Assembly: GCF_000283155.1 (NCBI RefSeq)
Contig: NW_004454262.1
Span: forward strand, 1,671,434 to 1,735,433
Length of the DNA stretch: 64,000 nt
Reading direction: 5' to 3'
Source: Ceratotherium simum simum
Lineage: Eukaryota; Chordata; Mammalia; Perissodactyla; Rhinocerotidae
The notes beneath the pieces are model-generated. The model made no database searches, was not told where the DNA came from, and saw only the letters and a program-made list of their open reading frames with translations. Below, piece by piece: positions 35,599 through 46,778 of this stretch. A program made the translations under genes and the position numbers. Within the stretch, counting starts at the first letter, position 1; each line of letters begins with the position of its first letter.

Positions 35599-36195
35599 CT
35601 AGGTAAATGGATTGTTCAAGGTTCAGTTAAGAGGACTGGAGGGCTTTGTCTTGTATTTGACACATAAAACCCCTGAGAAATACACTGGGCAGTTTTCACA
35701 GTGTCTGATAGGCATCATTGAGCTCATCAGGCTGCTTCCATTTGTGAAGAGATACCTCCATAATTATTTGACTCAGGTTAGGCAGATGGTCAGTAATAAA
35801 TACAAGTTTTGGGGGAGTTCATTTTTCCCTTTCAATAACATAAATGCTTCAACCTATGAAATTAAACTGGCTGATTAGCATTAGACTGTTCAGTGTATCC
35901 CAGAATAGCTATTTTAAGTACAGTGTGCATCCAAGTTTTAGAGTGGTAGGGTTGATTCAGTTACTTAGTGTTAGTTTTTGAAATTGAATTTACAATGTAC
36001 ATGCTTTCCAAATTTCTTTAAGAGAATATTTGGCTTACACCAATACTGAACATGCAATGTTGGTATTCAGTAACAATAAGAGAGAGATGATATCAACCAA
36101 GTCATGTAATAGCTAAAAAGCACATAACTATGGATTCCAGGCTGTTAGGAGGCAGTTAAGATTCAAACATTCTGTTCTGACCTTCTCATAATATG

Positions 36196-36365
36196 TTAAT
36201 ATTAGCTATCATTGATTGAGCACCTATTCTTTGTGAGGCCCATGTCAGGGGCTTCATTTGTATTGTCTCTCATTTAAAGTAGCTATTGTTATATACGTGT
36301 TCTGATAAAATAACCAATGTACAAAGAGAAAAGGAGCTTGCCCCATACCACAAACAAACTGTCAA
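36196..36365 (-). mobile_element. MIR SINE, antisense fragment
   Basis: ATATTAGCTATCATTGATTGAGCACCTATTCTTTGTGAGGCCC and GGAGCTTGCCCCATACCACA match the antisense MIR 3' half and core boundary. Confidence 0.65.
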
Positions 36366-36589
36366 AATCCTTGTGGACATTTGCACTTCACTGATTTTGT
36401 GCTTCGGTTTCAAGTCCAGAAATTGTGGTTACTCTGTACTTCATTTACTCATCACACATAGTTACAGCTATATAAAAGGTATAAAATAAAACAGAAGTTA
36501 AGAAAAAAAAGCACAACAGGATTCCACCACAGTCCTCCTCTGGTGTTTACACTTACAGGCACACAGGCCTTCTGTCAGATTTCTCCATA

Positions 36590-37297
36590 CAAAAACTCTT
36601 TCTACTTTCGCACATGTTGTTCCTTCTGCCTAGAGCACTGTTCCCTAAATCATCATCATCTTTCTATGGCACCCCAATTTAATCAGGTCATTCTCTTATT
36701 TTTCCTTGGCACCCTGTTATTTTTCTTTATAACACTTTCTACAGTTTCATTTTGTATTTAATTTTCTGTTTATTTCATTAATGTTTATTTCTACCACAAA
36801 GGCAGGCACTACATTTGTTCATGTCTTAGTCAGCTCAGGTTGCTGTAACAAAATACCATAAACTGGGCAGCTTAAACAACAGACATTTATTTCTCACTGT
36901 TCTGGAGGCTGGGAAGTCTGAGATTAGGGTGCTAGCATGTTTGGGTTCTGGTAAGAGCCCTCTTCCTGGCTTGCAGATGGCTGCCTTCTTGCTGTGTCCT
37001 CACATGACTGGGAAAGAGACAGAGAGAGAGATAATGAGAGAGAGATTATGAAATGGAGAGAGTGCTCTCTGGTCTCTTTTTATAAGGGCAGTAATCCTAT
37101 CATGAGGATCCTACCCTCATGACCCCATCAAACCTAGTTACCTCCTAAAGGACCTATCTCCAAATACCATCACACTGGGGATTAGGGCTTCAACATATGA
37201 ATTTTGAAAGGACACAATTCAGCCCATAGCAGTTCACATAGGAGAGGGCTTGGCATATCACAGGCTCTGAGTATATACTTAGTGAACGAATGAATGC
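36590..37297 (+). mobile_element. L2 LINE 3' end, split by an MST-type LTR
   Basis: The left part (36590-36821) follows sense L2: CTTCTGCCTAGAGCACTGTTCCC, ATTTAATCAGGTCATTCTC, ACCACAAAGGCAGGCACTACATTTGTTCA. The right part (37237-37297) resumes as GGGCTTGGCATATCACAGGCTCTGAGTATATACTTAGTGAACGAATGAATG, the L2 terminus. Removing the LTR and one duplication joins the two exactly, so the L2 is older than the LTR. Confidence 0.8.
36822..37231 (-). mobile_element. MST-type solo LTR (MaLR, ERVL-type)
   Basis: Antisense LTR with TCTTAGTCAGCTCAGGTTGCTGTAACAAAATACC, CTCACTGTTCTGGAGGCTGGGAAG, CTTGCTGTGTCCTCACATG, CATGAGGATCCTACCCTCATGACCCCATC and GGACACAATTCAGCCCATAGCA. A perfect 5-bp duplication, gttca, is at 36817-36821 and 37232-37236. 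It resembles MSTA-MSTD more than MLT1; exact subfamily not resolved. A GA-rich run lies in its middle. Confidence 0.9.
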
Positions 37298-37573
37298 AAA
37301 ATGTCCAGAGATCTCTAGGTCCCTTTGGAAGTTGCTAAATTACAACTAGAACCCAGAGTAGAGGGAGTGCTCCAGCATCAAAGAAAGTAGGGCCTCTCTA
37401 AGCAAAGCGCTAAGGAGCTCAGGAGCTGCTGAGAAATCAAGGGTATAAGTGAAGAGGGCAGGAGAATGGTACCTAGAAAACTCTGAAGAGATACAGAAGC
37501 CAGTGGGTTACAGCCCACTTCTGGGCCTACCATAGTGGAGTTCTGATTTTTCCTTTGTCTTCTCTCTCAGCAG

Positions 37574-37660
37574 GGCCAGCTACATGATTTGTGCAGCTCA
37601 GTGCAAAATGAGAATGCAGGACACCTTGTTCAAAAAGCAGGAAAAAGTGCCATTACAAGT
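37574..37660 (+). mobile_element. possible hAT-type DNA transposon fragment
   Basis: GGGCCAGCTACATGATTTGTGCAGCTCAGTGCAAAATGAGAATGCAGG...CCTTGTTCAAAAA matches the left part of a common mammalian element starting CAGGGCCGGCT, as I recall it. The right end is not seen. Confidence 0.4.
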
Positions 37661-39547
37661 ACTAAAATATAAAGTCTTTTCCTTTTCTCCAATCTCTCTT
37701 GACTTATTGTGTTGTTTTTATTTGCTATTCAATGTTGCTCTAAAGTAAGGAAAAATTAAACATTTTACTTATTAGCGTGAATTTTACCATTGTGCAATGA
37801 GAGTTTTAGATGCAAATATAAGAGCATTTAACTCTTATTTTCGAAATCCCCAAAATTACAAAATTCATATTCCATAACTAACACATTCATATGTATTTCA
37901 TTCTTACCAGAACAGTAGAAATGCTACACAAAACTAACTCAACTATTCATATTTTATTTTTTGATATGTGCACATTTTACCAATACTCTCTACCTTTGGC
38001 CTATTGATGAGTAAGGAAAGACAGAAAAGAAAAAGATCTATAGGTTGTCCTATTTTTCCCTTTGCTTCTATGCCATCATTTTCAGTGTAAGTGGTTGGCT
38101 ACTACAAGGAAGTACCAGGAATAAGAAACGATATGATAAGATCCCTTATTGTTTGTGTCTTAAAATGCCATATTACTTTCTTTCTGGTTTGAGGAGAAAG
38201 CACGGCCTCTTGTGGCTATCAATGCCTCCACTTAGCTGTAAACATAACATACTTACCTTGTTCACACGATGAGCCTCATCAAACTCCCCCACATGTGGGT
38301 CAACTGGAATTCTGTGCCCATGGAGCATCTGAACGTGAATGGGGAGGTAAGGGACTCATCATCATGATCCATGGTCGCACTGGACTTACAAAACAGAAGT
38401 TCACAATGAATGATGGCAGGAAGGAGAAGAGCATGGAGAAGATAGTGGAGGGAGATGAGTGGGGAAGGGATGACCAAGACTAAGCCAGCTATCTGAAATT
38501 CCATATATCCCTTCTTCTTTGTCTCCATTTTTTTCCCTATCGTTTTTCATTTTTCAGTGGAAACAGAGAGCACTCTTGTTTCTATTTCATAACTGAATCA
38601 CACTGTGCAAAAGCAGCCTGCAATGGCCACGAGAAGCTGATACCTTTTGCTCACTTTTCTAGGTAAGATCAATAAAGCAAAAGCAGTAATGGGGCTGATA
38701 GAGACAGGGCACCCAGGAGCTGGCTGCTCACCGTGGTCTTACAAGACTCGCCCTTTGTAAAGCCGCACATCTTCTCTTAATGGTTTAAACTAATTTTTTT
38801 AAAGGTCACATGAATTTAGGCATTAAACAAATTATTAGACTAGCAAACATCAGAACCTTATTTTAACAACAACAAAAGGCTCTTATAGTTAACACCCCTA
38901 AATAAAGAAGTATTTTAAATTAAAGATTCATGGTTTAAAAATTCTGCCCTATAAATAATAATCATTGATAATTATTCCTCACCAGAAACTAAAGAATTGG
39001 TGTATTTTCCATGCATAAATATTGACAACTAGTCTATTTGCACAAATAGCATTACATAAGCAGAAATAGTTTCATTATTTAAACATTATATTAAAAAATC
39101 CTTTTAAAAAAAAGGATTCCACTATACTTTACATCACATAAAAATGTAAGGTAGCATGTGCAAACTGTTTAAAGAGCTTGTTAAAGATTCTTATAATAAG
39201 AAAGGCTGGGAAAAGTAGAGTCATATCTTATCAAAACAATCTAAGAAATCTTAAGAATGCTGCTTTTCTAGTAATACATAAATATACACGAACATGAGCA
39301 AGAATCCAAGTAAAGAAACAGTTCTTATTCATAGGATTGACAGTTTTATTATTACACCAGCCTGAAATAACATATAATGGTGTGTGAGTGTGCACTGGAG
39401 TTTCTAAAAGCAGCTTTTAAGATAGGCTTAATGGGAGAAGGGTTCAACTTTCTTCTTTAAATTCTGGAGGATGGGGTCTCCTGGGGATAAAGGGGAAAAG
39501 TGGAGATAAACTTTTAATGCAATCTCTATTCTTGCCACAGTTTGTTG
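37661..39547. other. unassigned non-coding DNA
   Basis: No gene or confident repeat recognised. Open frames near 38045-38528 on opposite strands overlap, which argues against either being real. Confidence 0.4.
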
Positions 39548-40289
39548 TATTTATTTGTTCAGCTATATTTATTGTATAGCCACCATATGCCAGGTTCTGT
39601 GGATACAGTGAGGGCCTTGACAAATACACACTCTGCCTTCAGGAAGCTCAGCGCACAGGCAAGAAACAGTAATAGCGTGGAGAATGTCAGAAGGAAGTAC
39701 TTGGTGGGGGAACCTAACAAGACCAAGGGTGGGTGGTCAGGGAATTTTTCCAGGAGAAAGAGAATCAAAACTAAGGGCCCAGGGATAAGTAAGGCATAAC
39801 CAGTTCTGCAGTGGAGGAGTGGAGAATGCTCAATCAGTAGGAATTCTGAGAAATTCCTTTTGGATCTGGCTCCCTCACTTTTTATTAACTTTGAGCTGAG
39901 ATTCCTTTTAGATGATCAGCATAGGATTGGCTAAATTAGTAGAAATTTCCAGGACTAAAAAAATTAAGTGCTTGTTATGATATTGTAAGTGTTGGTTTGA
40001 ATTTTTAATATGTATAAATAACGGATGAAGTTGAATCAGAGAGGTAAACCAGCTGGGCACATTTAGTGGGGACCAATAGGAATGACAGCTTTCCCAGTGA
40101 GCTGCATGGAAAGGAAGTGCAGTCCTTCTTCTTTGGGCCACACCTTCTGGCTCCAGGGAACTCCTTCCTCTCTGGGTGAAGGAGCTGGCAGTAAAAGCAG
40201 CTTATGAGTTGGACCTGTGTGTGTGAGTGTTTCTTGGTGTTATATACAACTAAAGGAACCTAAGACACATTTGTATTGAGGTTTGTGAC

Positions 40290-40887
40290 TGTATTAGTCA
40301 GGGTTCTCCAGAGAAACAGAACCAATAGGAGATACATATATAGAGAGAGAGACAGAGAGAAAGAGATAGAGAGATCTATATCTATCTATCTATCTACCTA
40401 CCTACCTACCTACCTACCTACCTATCATCTATTCAGAAATTTATTATAGGAATTGGGTCACACAATTACAGAGGCTGAGAAGTTCAGCCTACTGGCTGCA
40501 AGCTGGAGAACCAGGAAAACCAGTAGTATAATTCAATCCCAGTCTGAAGGCCTGAGAACTAGGGGAGCTAATAGTATAAGCCCTAGTCCAAGTCCAAGTC
40601 CAAAAGCCGGAGAGCCAGGAGTGCCTATGTCCAAAGGCAGGAGAAGATGGATGTCCCAGCAAAGAGAGCAAATTCACTTTTCCTTAGCCTTCTTGTTCTA
40701 TTCAGGCCCTCAACCTATTTGATGATGCCCACCCACATTGGGAAGCGTAGTTTTCTTTACCCAATCTACCAATTCAATGCTAATCTCTTCCAGAAACTCC
40801 CCACAGACACACCCAGAAATAATGTTTTACCAACTATCTGGGCATCCCTTAGCACAATCAAGTTAGCACATAAAATTCACCATCACA
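40290..40887 (-). mobile_element. ERVL-type solo LTR (MLT2-like)
   Basis: Antisense LTR beginning TGTATTAGTCAGGGTTCTCCAGAGAAACAGAACC and ending ACATAAAATTCACCATCACA, with CTATTCAGGCCCTCAACCTATTTGATGATGCCCACCCACATT and ATAATGTTTTACCAACTATCTGGGCATCCC inside. This is how I recall MLT2-group ERVL LTRs. The flanks gtgac (40285-40289) and atgac (40888-40892) fit a 5-bp duplication with one change. It sits in the L2. Confidence 0.8.
40341..40432 (+). repeat. (GA)/(TATC)/(TACC) compound microsatellite
   Basis: A run of AGAGAGAGAGACAGAGAG passes into CTATCTATCTATCTACC and seven TACC units. It grew from the AT/GA-rich run that the LTR carries at this point. Likely polymorphic. Confidence 0.92.
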
Positions 40888-41321
40888 ATGACCCAAATGA
40901 CAATCCTTGGCCATCAGAATACTGTGTTCCAGGCAAAGGAAATAGCACATGAAAAGACCCAGAGGCTAAAAGGCACCAGCATCTTCAGGTGACAGGAAGT
41001 ATTTAAATAAGGGTGGGGACAAGCATAAGAGGGCCAACAGAGAAGGGGTAAGTCAGAGAGGTAAGCAAGCAATTTCAAGTATGCTGAGATTTTTGAATGC
41101 TGGAAATGGAAAGCCATTTAATATTTTAAGCAGGGAAATGATATGATCAGACTTGCATTTTCAGAAGAATACTCTGGCTGCAGTGTGGAGGACAGACTTG
41201 AGTGAGGACAAGACTGGAAGGAAGAAAAGTAATCTAGCAGGTAGACGAGAGTGTCCCAGAGTTGGAGAGTGGCAGTGGGCATGGAAAGATCTTGGACTGA
41301 AGCACCTTGGGGAATTACTGG

Positions 41322-41373
41322 GTAAGTATGTGTGTCTGTGTCTATGTCTGTGTGTGTATGTGTGTTTGTGTGA
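41322..41373 (+). repeat. (TG)n-type imperfect microsatellite
   Basis: GTATGTGTGTCTGTGTCTATGTCTGTGTGTG and similar, interrupted by TC and TA steps. It lies within the antisense L2. Confidence 0.85.
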
Positions 41374-41470
41374 GAAAAAAACAGAGAGGTGAGGTTGACT
41401 TCATGTTTTCTGTTATGAAGACTGGGTGAATGGCCGGTGCAATCACAAAGAAAAGGTATATAGAAAGAGG

Positions 41471-42019
41471 AGTTGATGTCTGTAGGGTTATTCCAGAGAT
41501 TACTACAACCTGACATGTCTACTTATGTGTGAAATGGCACTGAATATTCCCAGAATAATGATCACAGCCATTTGAGGGGAGTGTTTTGGAAAATAAAAAC
41601 ATTTTTTTAAGGGAGAATGCACTGAGAGATTTTACAGCTAGAAGTGACCTTGAGCCTGACTTCAGTCCTTCCCATGTCAACATCCATCCTCAATCTCACC
41701 CATCTTAATCTTGTCCCTTTCTGAACTCTAGGTATGAATCAAATCACTATGAAACATGGCAGAACCTTTGAAAGGAGATGGCTTTTCTTTCCCCAGTGTA
41801 AAGCATAATGGACCTCCAAGGACAACCAACTTCAAACAGATCTAAGAAAAAGATTCAGCCTCAACCAAAACTCATTATTACTCATTTTATTAATAGCCTT
41901 TTTTTCAACACCAAAACTTAAGCCTAATATCCTGAGAAAGGAAGATTCATGCACATACTCTCAAAATCAAAAAGTATTTTTTGAATCAATTGACAAGAAA
42001 GTGTTGTCATAACAACACT
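41471..42019. other. unassigned non-coding DNA
   Basis: No gene or clear repeat recognised. Confidence 0.4.
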
Positions 42020-42165
42020 AATAATGATAATACTTTTATCTGCCTTTATTTATTATCTACTATGTGTTAGTTACTTCATTAACTTTATTTCTGAACTCAC
42101 ATAAACCCTACAGGTTTATTATCTCCATTTGCCAGATGAGCAACATGAGACCAAGCTAAGTGGAC
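42020..42165 (-). mobile_element. MIR SINE, antisense
   Basis: TTATTTATTATCTACTATGTGTTAGTTACTTCATTAACTTTATTTC and AACCCTACAGGTTTATTATCTCCATTTGCCAGATGAGCAACATGAG match antisense MIR. Confidence 0.75.
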
Positions 42166-42487
42166 GACAAAAGGAGTGCAGAATTTTGTTTTGGCCTCTT
42201 TTGTATGGTCTAACCAATTGACCTATACCTATAAGACAATAAGAGCATATTTTGGAAAGAGATCATTTGAAGTAAATAGATGTGGGCAGTGCTTTTAGTA
42301 CTGTTTTAATCTCTCCTTTAAGCCTAGGAGTTTCTACATAAAAGGCTTATTATGATTGTTCAACTATATACCACAATTTTTCATTTACCTGTTGATGGAC
42401 ATTGGGAATGATCTATTGATACAAATAATAATATATTAACTATTCATTCCATTTTATTGATGAGTCAGACTCTATTGTATGGATATG

Positions 42488-42757
42488 TCAGAATTTCTTG
42501 GTCAGTAGGCAGCCTTCTTGAATGCAGTGAGGCCCAAGTCTTTTCATTTTGAGACTCCACAAAATGTCCCCAGGTCTGATGCTTATGCATCCAGTTGGCA
42601 ACACTGGTAGAGAATGAGGAGCTCCATAGTCACCTTGGCCCAGAAGTAACTCCTTCACATACTCATACTCCTTTGGTGAGAAACACTCATGTGGCCTCAC
42701 CTTGATGCAAGCATGTTGGAAATGTAGCTGGATCGACAGATGCTTCCCAGCAATCAC
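42488..42757 (-). other. 89-codon open frame, unidentified
   Basis: An antisense open frame begins MIAGKHLSIQLHFQHACIKV and contains KEYEYVKELLLGQGDYG. Its composition is more protein-like than that of neighbouring chance frames, but I recognise no family. It may be a fragment of a retroviral interior or a processed pseudogene. No flanking duplication or poly-A tract is visible. Confidence 0.15.
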
Positions 42758-43297
42758 TCAATACTATGCAAAGAGGAGGTTGAGATTGGTGGATAGTTAC
42801 ATGTCACTGCCATGGATGTTTAACCCATCAGTCTTTTCCTTTATGTTTTTAAACTTTGGAGTTATGCTTTAAAAAAAGTTCTTCACTCAGGATTAGAGAA
42901 ATATTCACCAATATTTTTCGAACATTTACATGATTTTTTTTCACCAGGTAGCCAAAACTTAACACTATCCAGATGAATAATGCATTATTCCTCCCCACCA
43001 ATTTGAAAGGACACTTTAATCAAATACGAAAATAATACTAACACACATGTACACTTGGTGCTCTTTCTGAACTTTGTCGTATTCTATTTCTTTTTTGTCC
43101 TGGGCTCATATCAGCACTAGAATATTTTAATTATAAAAGTTCTATAATTTAAAAAAAAATTTCTCTGTGCCTCCCCCTTGGAAATTAGTCTCATTTTTTC
43201 AAAAAACATTCATATTATATGCTCACTTATTCTTCTACATTAATCTCTCTCCAATCTCTACCTCAACTCTAAGATAATCAGTGTTAGAATTTAATTA

Positions 43298-43388
43298 GTA
43301 GATAGATGATAGATAGATGGATAGATGGATGGATGGATGGATGGATGGATGGATGGATGGATGGATGCATAGACAGACAAACAGATGG
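43298..43388 (+). repeat. (GATA)/(GATG) compound microsatellite
   Basis: GATAGATGATAGATAGATGG leads into ten or so GATG units, followed by CATAGACAGACAAACAGATGG. Translated in one frame it gives repeated Met-Asp-Gly-Trp, a pure artefact. Confidence 0.95.
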
Positions 43389-43689
43389 GGAAGAACTGAT
43401 ATATTTTCAATGCTTATTTTTCCCATTTAGGAACCTAGTGTTCATTTATTCAAATTTTCTTATGTGTCCCTTAATTATGTTCCCACTGTTGGAAACTCGG
43501 TATTAAATATTTGCTGAATGGATGATATTACCATATTGTGATGCCTCTCATTAAATGTATTCCTAGATATTTTACTTTATACTTTTGTTGCCTAATAAAA
43601 ATATCTTTTTCTATTATAGTTTTAGCTGGTTACTGTTGGTATATGAGAAAGTTAATTACTTACTTTGGAGCATTTGGCTTGTAATCACT

Positions 43690-44290
43690 TAGAAGAAATG
43701 CAATACTTTGTAAAACCTTCATGACTGAGAATGTGTTTCTGTTGCTTTCACACAAGAATGGTAGTTTCAATGGGTATAGAATTCTGGGTTCAGAATATTT
43801 TTTTATTGAAAACTGCAGGCATGACTTCTACGGTCTAATGGCATTTATTGTTACCGAGATGTCTGACACTAACCCAACTTTTTCCTCCTTTTGTCTATAA
43901 CTTATTTTTCTTTCCCTGTTGGATGCTTATACAAGTTTTACATTATCAGAAAGGAAAATATTTGACCCAAATATTTTTATGTCCAACACTCTTCATTAAT
44001 TTTTTCCTCTGCTATATCCTAAAAATCAAATTTTTAACTCGGGGAATTTTTTTTTCTATGATTTAATAATTTTTGCTCCTTTTTCACGAAACTTGTGAAT
44101 AATAAGAATTTTTATTATAAGTATGCTGATCTCCTAGGTATTTCCTTCTTGTCTCTTATCTTTTCTCCATCAAAATTATTTCAATCTTTCCCTCTAAGTT
44201 ACAGAAAACTTTTGAGAGCTGGACATCTATTTCACTAGTTTATTTTTCTTAAGTATTGAGTCTACTTTTCATTGCCTCTATTGCATTTTA
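43690..44290 (-). mobile_element. possible ancient LINE non-coding fragment
   Basis: GGGTATAGAATTCTGGGTTCAGAATA and TGATTTCTGTTACCGAGATGTCTGACACTA-like words (43770-43870) resemble a T-rich segment widespread in old mammalian LINEs (HAL1 or L1 5' sequence in antisense). Match from memory only; limits uncertain. Confidence 0.35.
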
Positions 44291-44499
44291 ATTTGGGGAA
44301 TTTTAAAAAATCTAAAGGCAAGTTTTATTTTATGCAATTGATGTAGTTATGCATCAATTAAAAAAACAATAAGATATTTTTAAAACATTTTCCTGTAAAT
44401 CTTTTAGTAGGTTTATTTCCTAGGGGGATATTTGCTTTAAATTCCTTAGATTGGTGCCTGTATTTGGAACTAATAAATGTTTTCAGAAGAATGATGTTT

Positions 44500-44640
44500 T
44501 TATAACTAAAACTTTGTACCGTTTTATCAACCTCTCCCTATTTCCTCCAAACCCAAGCCCCTGGCAACCACTTTTCTACAAGTTCAATTTTTTTTTAGAT
44601 TCCACATATAAGTGATACCATGCAGTATTTGTCTTTCTCT
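44500..44640 (-). mobile_element. L1, inverted 5' segment (twin priming)
   Basis: Reverse-oriented L1 3' UTR start: the complement reads CAGAGAAAGACAAATACTGC, then CACTTATATGTGGAATCTAA, and continues to GGGAGAGGTTGATAAAACGG. It joins directly to forward-oriented L1 at 44641. Flanked by one 13-bp duplication with the next entry. Confidence 0.85.
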
Positions 44641-44882
44641 GAGGATCTAATAGATAACATAGTGACTATATTTGATAACACTGCATTGTATAATTGAAAT
44701 TTGATGAGAGTAGAATTTAAATGTTCTCACACACACAAAAAGTAAATATGTGAAGTAATGTATGTGTTAACTTGATGGGAGGAATCCTTTCAAAATGAAT
44801 ATGTGTATCAAATCATCATGTTGTATACTTTAAATATCTTACAAATTTATTTGTCAATTTGTAATACAGCTGGAGAGGGGAA
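44641..44882 (+). mobile_element. L1, forward 3' segment (twin priming)
   Basis: Sense L1 3' UTR: GAGGATCTAATAGATAACATAGTGACTATATTTGATAACAC, GATGAGAGTAGAATTTAAATGTTCTCAC and AATCATCATGTTGTATACTTTAAATATC. The duplication aagaatgatgttt lies at 44487-44499 (left of the inverted part) and 44883-44895, perfect over 13 bp, so both segments came in as one insertion. Confidence 0.88.
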
Positions 44883-45029
44883 AAGAATGATGTTTATTTT
44901 TCTTGCAGTTAACTCATCCTTAACATGGCAATCTATGTTTGTTTAGTTCTGTTAGTTAAAATGAATTGTACCAGAAATTCTCCCAGTATACAACATATAG
45001 TCCAAAACAAAAGCAGAGGGCCACTACTT

Positions 45030-46283
45030 TTATTATTATTATTGTTATTTTTTAACTTGGCAAAATTTTTATTCATCTTTTTATTGAGGTAACATTGCTT
45101 TATAACATTATATAAATTTCAGGTATACATCATTATATTTTGGCTTCTGTATCGACTGCATCCTGTTCACCACCAAAAGTCTAGTTGCCATCCGTCACCA
45201 CGCGTATGTGCCCCTTTACCCCTTTTGCCTTCTTCCCACTCCCTTCTCCTCTGGTAACCACCAATCTATTCTTTGTATCTATGTGTTTGTTTGTTGTTGT
45301 TTATCTTCCACATGAGTGAAATCAGACAGTACCTGGCTTTCTCCGTCTGATTTATTTCACTTAGCATAATACCCTCAAGGTCCATCCATGTTGTCGCAAA
45401 TGGCAAGACTTCATGTTTGTTTATGGCTGAGTGGTATTCCATTGGATATATATACCACATCTTCTTTATCCATTTGTCTGTCGATGGGCACTTAGGTTGT
45501 TTTCAAGTCTTGGCTATTGTGAATAATGCTGCAATAAACATAGGGATGCATATATCTTTTGAATTAGCGTTTTCATATTCTTTGGATAAAAACCCAGAAG
45601 TGGAATAGCTGGATCAAAGAGTAGTTCTATTTTTAATTTTTTGAAGAATTTCCATACAGTTTTCCAAAGTGGCTGCGCCCTTTTCTCCACATCCCCTCCA
45701 ATACTTGTTATTTCTTATCTTTTTAATAATAACCATTCTGACAGGTGTGAGGTGATATCTTGTTGTGGTTTTCATTTGCACTTCCCTAATAATTACTGCT
45801 GTTGAACATCTTTTTATGTGCCTGTTGGCCATCTGTATATCTTCTTTGGAAAAACGTCTGTTCAAATCCTCTGCCCATTTTTTAATTGGGATGTTTGTTT
45901 TTTTGTTGTTAAGTTGTATGAGTTCTTTATATATTTTGGATATTAACCCCTTATCTGATATATGATTTGCAAATATTTTCTGCCAGTTGGTGGCTTGTCT
46001 TTTTGTTTTGTTGATGGTTTCCTTTGCCATGCAGAGGCTTTTTAGTTTGATGTAATCCTATTTCTTACTTTTTCTTTTGTTTCCCTTTCCTGGGGAGACA
46101 TGATATTCAAAAAGATACTGCTAAGACTGATGTCAAAGAGAGTACTGCCCAGGTTTTCCTCTAGGAGTTTTATGGTTTCAGGTCTTACATTCAAGTCTGT
46201 AATCCATTTGGAGTTAATTTTTGTATATGGTGTAAGATAACGGTCTGCTTTCATTCTTTTGCATGCGTCTCCTCAGTTTTCCG
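45030..46283 (-). mobile_element. 5'-truncated L1, antisense
   Basis: It carries the ORF2 C-terminal coding region and 3' UTR. On the complement, frames at 46254-46042 ([16 protein letters not shown]) and 46030-45614 ([20 protein letters not shown]) follow the L1 ORF2 order, separated by a frameshift. Near 45680 a deletion of roughly 35-40 bp removes the HCWW part of the C-terminal cysteine motif after CGEKG. The 5' truncation is at about 46283. The tail (45030-45055) is A-rich on the complement. No certain target duplication found. Confidence 0.85.
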
Positions 46284-46639
46284 TTTTATTTATTTACAGC
46301 TTTTACTTTTAACAGCTTAATTTTATTCAACATCCATTTTCCATTTGTGATTAGTAGTGAGGGAACTATAACCAGAAGAATGCATTGCTACAACTCATGG
46401 TGGGGACCCAGAGTTAGCTGGGCACCACCCACTTCTCTAACCAGTGTGACTGTGTTAGTGAGCAGACCCTGTACAAAGGTCCCTCTTCACTCAACAGGCC
46501 TTCCTCACCAAATGAAAGGCAGAGTTGCCACTTCCTAAAGTTTTGGGTAAAAGAAAGTTACCTTAATTTTTTTTTTGTAATCATATTTCTTGCATATTTC
46601 ATATTTCTAAATAGAAGAAGGATTTTATACCATGAATCT
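46284..46639. other. unassigned non-coding DNA
   Basis: About 355 bases with no repeat or gene I recognise. Confidence 0.4.
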
Positions 46640-46778
46640 AAAGAAAAGAAAAAAACAAAAGGAGGGAAGAAAGGAAAGAAGAAAAGAAGGAAGGAAGAAA
46701 GGGCGGGAAGGAAGGGAGGGAAAGAGGGAAGGACGGGACGGAAGGGAGGGAGGGAGGGAGGAAGGAAGGAAGGAGAAA
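46640..46778 (+). repeat. (GGAA)/(GGGA) purine tract with G-quadruplex motif
   Basis: A nearly pure purine run of about 140 bp. Within it GGGAGGGAGGGAGGG at 46744-46758 is a perfect four-run, one-base-loop G-quadruplex motif. The tract is also close to mirror-symmetric, as needed for triplex DNA. Frames across its complement give Ser/Pro/Phe repeats of no meaning. Confidence 0.92.

Larger units (their letters stand above)
39548..41470 (-). mobile_element. L2 LINE, antisense, split by an LTR
   Basis: Antisense L2 in two parts. The left (39548-39790) reads TATATTTATTGTATAGCCACCATATGCCAGGTTCTG and GGGTGGTCAGGGAATTTTTCCAGGAG. The right (about 40905-41470) reads TGTTCCAGGCAAAGGAAATAGCACATG, GGAAATGGAAAGCCATTTAATATTTTAAGCAGGGAAATGATATGATC and AGAATACTCTGGCTGCAGTGTGGAG. 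About 39791-40289 lies between them and is only partly explained. Limits approximate. Confidence 0.75.

Noticed and set aside
40341..40432. CRISPR-like regular repeats
   Set aside because: Short-period microsatellite without spacers, in a mammalian genome.
43306..43506. Frame with repeated Met-Asp-Gly-Trp
   Set aside because: Pure translation of a GATG microsatellite.
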